DNA of 64,000 bases from Cecembia calidifontis (GTDB lineage: Bacteria > Bacteroidota > Bacteroidia > Cytophagales > Cyclobacteriaceae): positions 930,001 through 994,000 of the forward strand of contig NZ_SGXG01000001.1 of the NCBI RefSeq assembly GCF_004216715.1, read 5' to 3'. The notes below the pieces were generated by a model. That model was not told where the DNA came from and did not search any database. It saw only the letters and a program-made list of their open reading frames with translations. This document shows, piece by piece, positions 8,971 to 16,024 of the stretch (the first letter of the stretch is position 1; each line of letters opens with the position of its first letter). A program made the translations under genes and the position numbers.

Positions 8971-9595
8971 GAAGGGAGAAATGAGAAGTTAGAGACGAGA
9001 CAGTGGGATTTCGGTAGACAGATTTCGAAGCCATTTAGGAGTCAAGGTTTTAAGGGATTCATTAAGGTAATTGCTTAAAATAGTGACAAAACCACCCCGA
9101 TGGGGGTTTGATCCCTTAAGGGTATTTGCCCCGGGTATAACCCGGGGCTGTGAAGCAATTATAATATTCTTGAATCCCGACTCCAAAGGAGTCGGACACA
9201 AGGGAAGAAAGTATAACAAGTGTCAAGTATTTTAAGGTCGGGTCTTGGAATCTATAAGCAAGAAGCAAGACTAAAGAGTTTTTTATTTTCTTTTGTCACT
9301 TTTGCGGTTCAAAAAAAAATAGCCACAACGACACGAAGGATCTTTGTGGATAAACAGTGGCCTAAGCCAATACCCTTGCGCTCTCTGCAGTGAAAAATGA
9401 TTGAGTTAAAAACAACAATATCCTCATTCATCCCCATTGATCAGTGGCCAAAAACACTCCTTCAATTCTTGAGGCTGACATCCGTTTACAGGCGGTTTAC
9501 AAATCCGCAGTATCGCTTCACGAAATTTCAAATTCCGAGAAGCCTCTGCGCCCTTCGCGAAAACCATTGCATTCTCTGCGGAAAAAAACAGAAAC
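8971..9595. other. Long intergenic region with palindromic repeats, no gene
   Basis: This is a 625-bp stretch between two genes that both end near it. Its centre holds a cluster of short perfect palindromes, listed separately. The right part (9290-9590) contains phrases such as ctttgtggata, cactcct and cgcccttcgcg that look like the decayed low-information repeats often found between genes in this phylum. I see no convincing ORF with a ribosome binding site. Confidence 0.6.
9094..9195. repeat. Cluster of four palindromes
   Basis: Within 102 bp there are CCCCGATGGGG (9094-9104), CCCTTAAGGG (9113-9122), CCCCGGGTATAACCCGGGG (9129-9147) and CCGACTCCAAAGGAGTCGG (9177-9195). All are near-perfect inverted repeats that could fold as hairpins in RNA. 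The layout resembles REP-type dispersed intergenic repeats, but only one copy lies in this window and no RAYT transposase is nearby. A transcriptional or mRNA-stabilising role for the preceding operon is possible. Confidence 0.55.
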
Positions 9596-10726
9596 TTATC
9601 CGAAAAACATATGCCTTAGTTCACTCAGGGGAAGTTCTTCCATGACTTCCCTCTTGGGTTTGCCATCCCCTTCCTTCCAACTTACCAAGCGGACAAAACC
9701 ATCGGCAATCTCAATGCCCGTAATGCTGTGGTCACTGTAACAGCAGCATCCTGCATTGAAATAGGTAGGCTTGTAATGCGATGTAGGTTTTGGAGAACCA
9801 TCACACTGACTGGGATGCCTGGCTATTTTTTCCTTAATTTCCCTGACCAAGTCATTTTGGCTATTGGCAATGGCCTCTTCCAACTGCGATTTTAGCGTTT
9901 GAATATGGCTGTAGGAATGAAAAATCGGTTGATGCGTGTGTCCGGTGACCAAAATCAAGTTTTTCTGCTGTTGACTCCATTCGTACATCAGGCGGTTATG
10001 CAGGGTTTTTTCAGTCTTTACATTTGCCGGTGTATTGATGTTGATATTCAAAAATGACTGCAAAGGGGCCCATATATAAGAGACAAACCATATAGAAAAC
10101 TGATTACCATCAGACCTTTTGTCCCCCTGATGCCCATGGGTACAAAATACATCGATGTGATTTCCGTCCTCAAACCTGACCCTGACCACAATACCCCCAT
10201 AAATATTGATGGCTTTGCCATAGACCTCACGGAGAAACATTTTGGCAAAAGGATCGATTTTCCAGAAAATGTCATGGTTCCCATAAATCTTATAGAAAGC
10301 ATTTCTTTTGACAAACTTTTTCTCTGCCTCAAAAGTAGCTTGGTTATGTTTGATAATGGAAAAAATATTAAACTTCCAGAATTCTTCTGCATCGCCCAAA
10401 TTGATATAATTGGCTTTTTGCTGCTCATAATATTCCAGGGCTGTAAGGTAGTTTTGCTCTGAAAACCGAAATTCATCGCTACGGCCCCGGTTGCCTTTAT
10501 GATGATCGGAAAAAATGATAGTAGTTCCATTTTTTAAATCCAAATTGTATAGAGCCCCTTGTTTGGTTTTGGGATTATCCACAATATCCTGGTATAATGC
10601 TGTCAACCTTTCAAAAACATATTCCCTATCAGGTGAAGCCGATACTTTTTTGGAAATCCACAATGTAGGTTTCCTTAAAAGAAAAACGATGGGCCATTTG
10701 AGGATTTCTAAAAATCTATTGCGCAT
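9596..10726 (-). CDS. Calcineurin-like metallophosphoesterase
   Basis: A 376-residue protein carrying the full metallophosphoesterase motif series: TTIIFSDHHKGNRG (D-x-H), NLGDAEEFW (GD), YKIYGNHDIFW (GNHD), FCTHGHQGD (the GH...H region) and LVTGHTHQPIF (GHTH). These bind two metal ions and hydrolyse phosphoester bonds. There is no signal peptide beyond a short hydrophobic stretch (WPIVFLLR) near the start, so it is probably cytosolic or membrane-peripheral. YFNAGCCCYSDHSITG near the C-terminus contains three adjacent cysteines, which is unusual. The substrate is unknown. It is transcribed alone, with large gaps on both sides. Confidence 0.88.
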   Translation of the reverse strand: MRNRFLEILKWPIVFLLRKPTLWISKKVSASPDREYVFERLTALYQDIVDNPKTKQGALYNLDLKNGTTIIFSDHHKGNRGRSDEFRFSEQNYLTALEYYEQQKANYINLGDAEEFWKFNIFSIIKHNQATFEAEKKFVKRNAFYKIYGNHDIFWKIDPFAKMFLREVYGKAINIYGGIVVRVRFEDGNHIDVFCTHGHQGDKRSDGNQFSIWFVSYIWAPLQSFLNININTPANVKTEKTLHNRLMYEWSQQQKNLILVTGHTHQPIFHSYSHIQTLKSQLEEAIANSQNDLVREIKEKIARHPSQCDGSPKPTSHYKPTYFNAGCCCYSDHSITGIEIADGFVRLVSWKEGDGKPKREVMEELPLSELRHMFFG

Positions 10727-11152
10727 TTAACAAGGATTCATGAAACATTGAAAGAAATATAATCAAATAAATCCTTAATTCAAGCCGAGCGGGATTTACT
10801 GAGTTTTTGGACAGGTTTTGGTCCATTATAAAAGCCACAAAGGGACTAAGGAACCAAGATCGATTGTGGATAATCAGGAACCTTGCTGTACGGGATTTGC
10901 AACCCGAACCGTGATACCAAGGATTTGGAATCCTTAATTCCACAAACCTGCAAATAGAGATTGAAATTTGACATTTTCAGAAAAATAATGACATCACTTG
11001 ATCCGTCATCCTGAACCGGAGCCTGCAGAGTCGAATTCCTACCCAGCAGCATTGGGGAGTATCTCCTCTTTTTTGTGAGACTCTTCCTTCGTCAGATTGA
11101 CATTATAATATCACAAAAATTTGCTTCAGCATTAAGATTTTCATAAATTGAA
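10727..11152. other. Intergenic region, divergent promoters and decayed repeat
   Basis: This 426-bp gap separates the divergent metallophosphoesterase and MarR-type genes, so both promoters must lie here. Around 10890-10950 it contains cgggatttgcaacccg and aaggatttggaatcctt, two short inverted repeats of the kind seen in dispersed intergenic repeats. No ORF in it is credible. Confidence 0.5.
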
Positions 11153-11444
11153 TTGTTTGCAATCAAAAATATGGCTATTCAAGAAAAAGAACCCGGATTT
11201 CCTTTTTATGTGGCATCAAGGCTGATCTCCCAAGCCTACCGTGAGCCTTTGGAAGCTCTTGGGCTGACCTATCCACAATACCTGGTCATGCTCTGCCTTT
11301 GGGAAGAGGATGGGCTGATGGTATCGCAAATTGGGGATAAACTATCCCTGGATTCCGGGACATTGACTCCTTTGTTGAAGCGCCTGGAAGCCATGAACCT
11401 GGTTAAAAGAGAAAGGAGCGAGGAAGATGAACGTAGGGTAGAAA
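11153..11444 (+). pseudogene. MarR/OhrR-type regulator, 5' part (interrupted by IS3-family element)
   Basis: About 97 codons of a winged-helix regulator; the likely start is the Met at 11171 (MAIQEKEPGF). The segment LTYPQYLVMLCLWEEDGL, then LDSGTLTPLLKRLEAMNLVKRERSEEDERRVE, closely follows the OhrR branch of the MarR family, which senses organic hydroperoxides. The reading frame is broken at 11444 by the IS. Joining 11444 to the sequence after one copy of the 3-bp repeat AAA at 12872 restores codons ...RRVEIQLTYPGKSL..., exactly the expected family continuation. Where classical OhrR proteins have the reactive N-terminal cysteine, this one reads GFPFYVASR without Cys. As it stands the gene gives a truncated product. 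Confidence 0.88.
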
Positions 11445-11498
11445 TGTCACGTCCTGAAATAGCTTGACAGATTAAGTCAAACTAAAAACAGGAAAAAA

Positions 11499-11879
11499 AT
11501 GACAAAAACGGTTCGGGAATTTAACAGGTACAGTATTAGCTTCAAGAAGCAAGTAGTAGAGGAGGTGGAAAATGGAAGTTCCTATTCTTATCTTCAAAAG
11601 AAGTATGATATTAGAGGAGCGGAGACGATCCAGAGGTGGGTCAGGTCCTTTGGCAGGGATCATTTGTTGAACAAAAGGGTTAGAATAGAGACTATGGATG
11701 AGAAGAGAAGACTTAAGGAACTGGAAGAGGAGAACAAGAGGTTAAAACTTGCCTTGGCCGATTCGATAGTTGCCAACAAGATGCTTGAGACGCTGATAGA
11801 TGTTGCAAATGATGAATACAAGACGGATTTAAAAAAAAACTTTGGCAACGGACTGTTTCAAAAAGGCCTGAAGAAGTGA
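11499..11879 (+). CDS. IS3-family transposase OrfA
   Basis: A 126-residue protein: helix-turn-helix DNA-binding region (ISFKKQVVEEVENGSSYSYL, then IRGAETIQRWVRSFG) followed by a leucine-zipper-like coil (RRLKELEEENKRLKLALADS), the normal plan of IS3 OrfA. Near its end the codons TTA AAA AAA AAC contain the slippery heptamer A_AAA_AAC (11834-11840). A -1 shift there enters the orfB frame, which is open through this point, so an OrfAB fusion transposase can be made. Start chosen at the Met 54 bp inside the left end. Confidence 0.93.
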   Translation: MTKTVREFNRYSISFKKQVVEEVENGSSYSYLQKKYDIRGAETIQRWVRSFGRDHLLNKRVRIETMDEKRRLKELEEENKRLKLALADSIVANKMLETLIDVANDEYKTDLKKNFGNGLFQKGLKK

Positions 11880-12754
11880 GCGTTAAGTCCGGTTGTACTT
11901 ACTTTGGTTACAGTAGGTCAGCATATTATGGTTGGATGGACTCCAAGTTGAAGGAGGAAGCGCAATACGACCTGGTATTGGAGCTTGTCCGGGATTACCG
12001 GAGGACGCATCCGATGATGGGCACAAGAAAGCTTCAGGAGTTGATCAGAGAAGATGCGGTGAGGTTGGAGATCAGCATAGGAAGGGACAGGCTCTTTGAG
12101 TTGTTGCGTTCTGAAGGCTTGCTGGTCAAGCGCAAGAGGAAGTATGTTGTTACAACGCAGTCATTTATGCGCTACAGTAAATATGAGGATCTGTTCAATG
12201 GCAATGTCTGGACCACTGCCCATCAGGCCTGGGTTTCGGACATAACCTATATCCGTGTCGGGGATTCCTTCAGGTACCTGTATCTTATTACCGATGCATA
12301 CAGCAGGAAGATAGTAGGATGGTATTTGGGGAATACGCTTGAGTCAAAATGTGCTGTAGAAGCCTTAAAAATGGCGATAGAACAATGTCCGTCAACAGAA
12401 GGCATTGTTCATCACTCAGATAGGGGCTTTCAGTATTGCAGTAAGATTTATACTGAATTACTGGAAAAGGAAGGTATAAAGTCCAGTATGGGAGAAGCAG
12501 GGAATTGCTATGATAATGCAATGGCAGAGCGGGTTAACGGGATTCTGAAGATTGAATATAAACTTGGGGACAGGTTTAAGAATCTCAAAGAAGCGTTTGC
12601 AGCAGTAAGGCATGGAGTATGGGCCTACAATGAAAAGAGGCCACATTGTTCATTAAATATGAAGAAGCCGATTGAGGTACATGAGGGACTAACAGTGTTT
12701 TCATCTCTCAAACGCAAAAGTAGCCCAAGACAGAGACCTGTCAAGGCTATATAA
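11876..12754 (+). CDS. IS3-family transposase OrfB (DDE integrase core)
   Basis: A 292-residue rve-type catalytic domain. It contains an HTH_21-like part (YDLVLELVRDYRRTHPMMGTRKL) and then the DDE core: WVSDITYIRV (first D), HHSDRGFQYCS (second D) and the C-terminal E region SMGEAGNCYDNAMAERVNG. These are the IS3/IS150 signatures. The frame overlaps orfA by 4 bp and is at -1 to it. The listed start is a GTG; production by frameshift from orfA is more likely than independent initiation. The stop falls inside the loop of a long hairpin near the IS right end. Confidence 0.93.
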   Translation: MSVKSGCTYFGYSRSAYYGWMDSKLKEEAQYDLVLELVRDYRRTHPMMGTRKLQELIREDAVRLEISIGRDRLFELLRSEGLLVKRKRKYVVTTQSFMRYSKYEDLFNGNVWTTAHQAWVSDITYIRVGDSFRYLYLITDAYSRKIVGWYLGNTLESKCAVEALKMAIEQCPSTEGIVHHSDRGFQYCSKIYTELLEKEGIKSSMGEAGNCYDNAMAERVNGILKIEYKLGDRFKNLKEAFAAVRHGVWAYNEKRPHCSLNMKKPIEVHEGLTVFSSLKRKSSPRQRPVKAI

Positions 12755-12797
12755 ACGTCGCTTCGCTCCGGCCTTGACAGGTCTCCTTACTTGGGCT
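12722..12797. repeat. Long hairpin inside IS3 copy 1 near its right end
   Basis: AGACCTGTCAAGGC (12734-12747) is perfectly complementary to GCCTTGACAGGTCT (12771-12784). The stem is extended by AGCCCAAG (12722-12729) with CTTGGGCT (12790-12797). The 23-nt loop contains the orfB stop codon. It may act as a terminator or protect the transposase mRNA. The second IS copy breaks off within the left arm of this hairpin. Confidence 0.8.
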
Positions 12798-12871
12798 CTA
12801 GGGCATTTAAGAGGATTGAAAATAAAAGAAAAAACAAAGAAAAAAGTGTCAAGTAAAATCAGGACGTGACA

Positions 12872-13038
12872 AAATTCAGTTGACCTATCCGGGAAAATCC
12901 CTACAGTCCAAAGCATTTTCCCTTTCATCCAACCTGCAAACAATCTTTGCAGATTGGACAGAAAAAGACAAAACCAAACTGCAACAGTTGATGAATAAAC
13001 TGTTGGAAAGTTTGAAGTCTTCTTCCCAAAAGACTTAA
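12872..13038 (+). pseudogene. MarR/OhrR-type regulator, 3' part
   Basis: This is the continuation of the interrupted regulator. In the restored frame it reads IQLTYPGKSLQSKAFSL and so on to ...LESLKSSSQKT followed by TAA at 13036-13038. Its stop is only 4 bp from the convergent mgtA fragment's stop. The last 78 bases (from 12961) lie in the 706-bp direct repeat and recur at 15319-15396. Confidence 0.85.
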
Positions 13039-13666
13039 TTTTTTAATGTTTTACGAGCTTTTTGAAAAACCAAACCTTAAGGAAGTCTCCTGTTAAAATA
13101 TACAGTGCCACAATAGAAAGCATCAATCCCAAGGTCAGACTATCCAAGGGAACCAAACCCAGAGAAGAAGCCATCGGCAAATAGGGCAGGGCAAGGGTAA
13201 AGGCAAAAGACAAAAGGGCAAAAATCAACAGGTATTTCCCCGGCCTGCTCTGATAGAACTTTTTATGGGTTCGGATAATAAATAGGATAAGGAGTTCACT
13301 CATGATGGATTCTATAAACCAACCTGTCTGAAAAGTAGCCTCATCCGCCTTAAGGACAAACCAGAGTACCAGAAATGTAAGACCGTCAAAAAATGAACTA
13401 TGGATTCCAAAGATAAGCATGTATTTCCGTATCACGGAAATATCCCATTTGCCGGGATTCTGGATCTGACTGTCATCCACATTGTCGGAAGTAATGGAAA
13501 GATAAGGCACATCCGAAATCACATTGGTAAGCAGGATCTGTTTGGGTAGCATGGGCAAAAAAGGCAGCACCATGGAGACAAATGCGACGGAGAACATATT
13601 GCCAAAAGTACATCCTGTGGAAATGTAAATATACTTCAAGGTATTGGCAAATGTCTTTCTGCCCTC
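12961..13666. repeat. Left copy of a 706-bp direct repeat flanking an IS1634-family element
   Basis: From gaaaaagacaaaacc to tctttctgccctc, this segment appears again base for base (as far as I can compare by eye) at 15319-16024. It holds the 3' tail of the MarR-type gene and the last third of the coding information for the C-terminus of mgtA. The IS lies exactly between the two copies. Confidence 0.9.
13043..13666 (-). pseudogene. mgtA 3' fragment (duplicated C-terminal part)
   Basis: It encodes the last about 207 residues of MgtA (from GRKTFANTLKYIYISTGC to the end), identical to the intact gene's tail at 15401-16024. It has no start of its own: an apparent Met upstream lies in the IS end. 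It arose with the 706-bp duplication and is presumably non-functional. Confidence 0.9.
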
Positions 13667-15318
13667 CTGACTTCGACACTGGGACACCCAAAATCAAAAA
13701 CCGAACATTTTTGCGAGTTTTTGTTGACTTTCGTTCAAAAATAGGGTCTTTCTCAGCTTTTTACCTGAAGATTTGAGCTGTATTTCAACAGTGTAAATCC
13801 CTTTTGCTATTTCTATGGCTTTCTGAGGAGAAAGTTTTGGTCCTTTTTCCAATTACTGCCTTTCCAGTTCCTTAAACACTTTGTAAGCGACGAATGCGAT
13901 GCTTATATGTGCTTCGATCCTGCGTTGTTTATAATGGAAAACAGGCCTGACTTTGATTTCATTTTTGGTTATCCTGAAGGCCTTTTCTATTTTCCAAAGG
14001 TTGTTGTAATTCTCAATGACCTCGTCTTTGTCAAGGTTTGTGTTGGTAATATACCCTTTGAGACCGTCCCATTTCCCATCCTGTTCAAACTTTTCAATAT
14101 CAAGGGCAATCTTTACCTCCCCTTCCATTTTAAGATACTTGTTATAGCCCCTGTTGTTGATGTGGCTTTTGTTGAGCTTTCCTGATTTTAACTGTTTCTC
14201 GAGCTTTTTAAGACCTTTCTCCCTGTTGATCCTGTCTTTTTTGGCTCTTCTGTCTGAATAACTGACAACCATTCTGAGCCCGTCCTCCCAATCCAGCAGC
14301 CTGCTCTCGCCGTTTTCAAGTTCAAAAGCCAATATCCTCTCTTTACTTTTATCAGGGGAAGCTTTCAGCCTTGCTCCCAGAATAAACTCGTAACCGTTGT
14401 CCCGTAACTCTTTTACATTGCTTTTTGACAGTAAACCTGAATCGGCAACAACAATCGGAGCAGGTAAGCTATACTTCTTTCTAAAAGCTTCTATCACAGG
14501 GATCATCGTATGCCCTTCAAACTTGTTTCCCTCAAAAATCTCATAAGCCAGAGGATATCCCTCTAGTCCAACCAGCAGACCCAAAACAATCTGTGGATTT
14601 TGATGCTTTCCCTCCTTGGAAAAACCACTCTTTCTAAGATCATCTTCATGATCCACTTCAAAATAAAGCGTAGTAACATCATAGAAAACGATATTGATAC
14701 TCCCTCCGAGTATTCTCTTGGTATGTTCAAAGCTGATCAGCTGGACCGTTTCCTTATAGTTGTTGTAAAGCTTGTCCATGTACCTGTAAAGGTCCTGAAC
14801 CTGGAATTCGAGGCCGTGGTAGGTGAGCAGGTAATCACAGGTTTTAAGCTTGCTGGCAGGAAAACAGATCCTGGAATATACCAGCCACCTGAAGATATCA
14901 TCTTGGATTGCGCTGAACCCAATATCATTGAAAATCCTGTCCAAAAGCAGCTCGGTACCTGAAACAGTGATGTTTTCAACACTTTCCAGAACAGAATCGG
15001 CAATCCGTTCTTCATCACTGAAGGGGATTTCAAGTGCTCCTTTATGGTTTTTTATCCATTCCTCCCCAAGAATAAAAAGTCTTTCAACCTCAGATCGATC
15101 AGAACTGCTTCCGATCGTTTTTACAACCTTGCTTTTACCTTTGATCTTCTCAATTACCTGAACACTGATCTTGCCACTTTTATTGGGTTTTCTCCGAACA
15201 AACATGCCTAAAAGTACAAAAAACCACCCCGGGACACCCAAATTGAGAATCTGAAAATTATAATGATCTATATTTCAATACTTTATGTAAAAATGGGACT
15301 GACGACTGTCGAAGTCAG
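13667..15318 (-). mobile_element. IS1634-family insertion sequence (1652 bp)
   Basis: Its ends are the perfect 12-bp inverted repeats CTGACTTCGACA (13667-13678) and TGTCGAAGTCAG (15307-15318). It contains one transposase gene on the minus strand. It is bordered by 706-bp direct repeats in place of a short target duplication. The IS1634 family is known for long, variable-length direct repeats, so this may be one insertion event rather than a recombination product. Confidence 0.88.
13853..15205 (-). CDS. IS1634-family transposase
   Basis: A DDE transposase of about 450 residues. I prefer the Met at 15205 (MFVRRKPNKSGKISVQVIEK) over the upstream Met at 15241, because family proteins begin with this (F/Y)VRRK-type sequence. 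Recognisable parts are VVKTIGSSSD near the N-terminus, YDVTTLYFEVDHEDDLRKSG (first catalytic Asp region), PIVVADSGLLSKSNVKEL (second Asp region), and the C-terminal IEKAFRITKNEIKVRPVFH with the E region, followed by HISIAFVAYKVFKEL. Full length, no frameshift. It appears intact and may still be active. Confidence 0.92.
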   Translation of the reverse strand: MFVRRKPNKSGKISVQVIEKIKGKSKVVKTIGSSSDRSEVERLFILGEEWIKNHKGALEIPFSDEERIADSVLESVENITVSGTELLLDRIFNDIGFSAIQDDIFRWLVYSRICFPASKLKTCDYLLTYHGLEFQVQDLYRYMDKLYNNYKETVQLISFEHTKRILGGSINIVFYDVTTLYFEVDHEDDLRKSGFSKEGKHQNPQIVLGLLVGLEGYPLAYEIFEGNKFEGHTMIPVIEAFRKKYSLPAPIVVADSGLLSKSNVKELRDNGYEFILGARLKASPDKSKERILAFELENGESRLLDWEDGLRMVVSYSDRRAKKDRINREKGLKKLEKQLKSGKLNKSHINNRGYNKYLKMEGEVKIALDIEKFEQDGKWDGLKGYITNTNLDKDEVIENYNNLWKIEKAFRITKNEIKVRPVFHYKQRRIEAHISIAFVAYKVFKELERQ

Positions 15319-15396
15319 GAAAAAGACAAAACCAAACTGCAACAGTTGATGAATAAACTGTTGGAAAGTTTGAAGTCTTCTTCCCAAAAGACTTAA
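15319..15396 (+). pseudogene. Duplicated 3' tail of the MarR-type regulator
   Basis: It encodes EKDKTKLQQLMNKLLESLKS plus five residues and a stop, the same as the end of the regulator at 12961-13038. It is a by-product of the 706-bp duplication with no promoter or start. Confidence 0.85.
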
Positions 15397-16024
15397 TTTT
15401 TTAATGTTTTACGAGCTTTTTGAAAAACCAAACCTTAAGGAAGTCTCCTGTTAAAATATACAGTGCCACAATAGAAAGCATCAATCCCAAGGTCAGACTA
15501 TCCAAGGGAACCAAACCCAGAGAAGAAGCCATCGGCAAATAGGGCAGGGCAAGGGTAAAGGCAAAAGACAAAAGGGCAAAAATCAACAGGTATTTCCCCG
15601 GCCTGCTCTGATAGAACTTTTTATGGGTTCGGATAATAAATAGGATAAGGAGTTCACTCATGATGGATTCTATAAACCAACCTGTCTGAAAAGTAGCCTC
15701 ATCCGCCTTAAGGACAAACCAGAGTACCAGAAATGTAAGACCGTCAAAAAATGAACTATGGATTCCAAAGATAAGCATGTATTTCCGTATCACGGAAATA
15801 TCCCATTTGCCGGGATTCTGGATCTGACTGTCATCCACATTGTCGGAAGTAATGGAAAGATAAGGCACATCCGAAATCACATTGGTAAGCAGGATCTGTT
15901 TGGGTAGCATGGGCAAAAAAGGCAGCACCATGGAGACAAATGCGACGGAGAACATATTGCCAAAAGTACATCCTGTGGAAATGTAAATATACTTCAAGGT
16001 ATTGGCAAATGTCTTTCTGCCCTC
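15319..16024. repeat. Right copy of the 706-bp direct repeat
   Basis: Same sequence as 12961-13666. The intact mgtA gene continues out of this copy to the right, so this is the copy joined to functional sequence on the mgtA side, whereas the left copy is joined to the MarR-type gene. Confidence 0.9.

Larger units (their letters stand above)
11445..12871 (+). mobile_element. IS3-family insertion sequence, copy 1 (complete, 1427 bp)
   Basis: The ends are imperfect inverted repeats: TGTCACGTCCTGA at 11445 and its complement ending at 12871, with further matches (TTGACA) inward. It is flanked by AAA on both sides (11442-11444 and 12872-12874), a 3-bp target duplication typical of the IS3 family. 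Inside are overlapping orfA and orfB with a slippery heptamer. A second copy with the same interior occurs at 56323, in the same orientation 44,878 bp away. Confidence 0.93.

Noticed and set aside
10860..10950. Possible tRNA or structured RNA
   Set aside because: Short inverted repeats are present but there is no cloverleaf, no anticodon arm and no CCA or T-loop consensus.
13043..13687. Separate membrane protein gene of 214 aa
   Set aside because: It is the duplicated end of mgtA with a start codon borrowed from the IS end.
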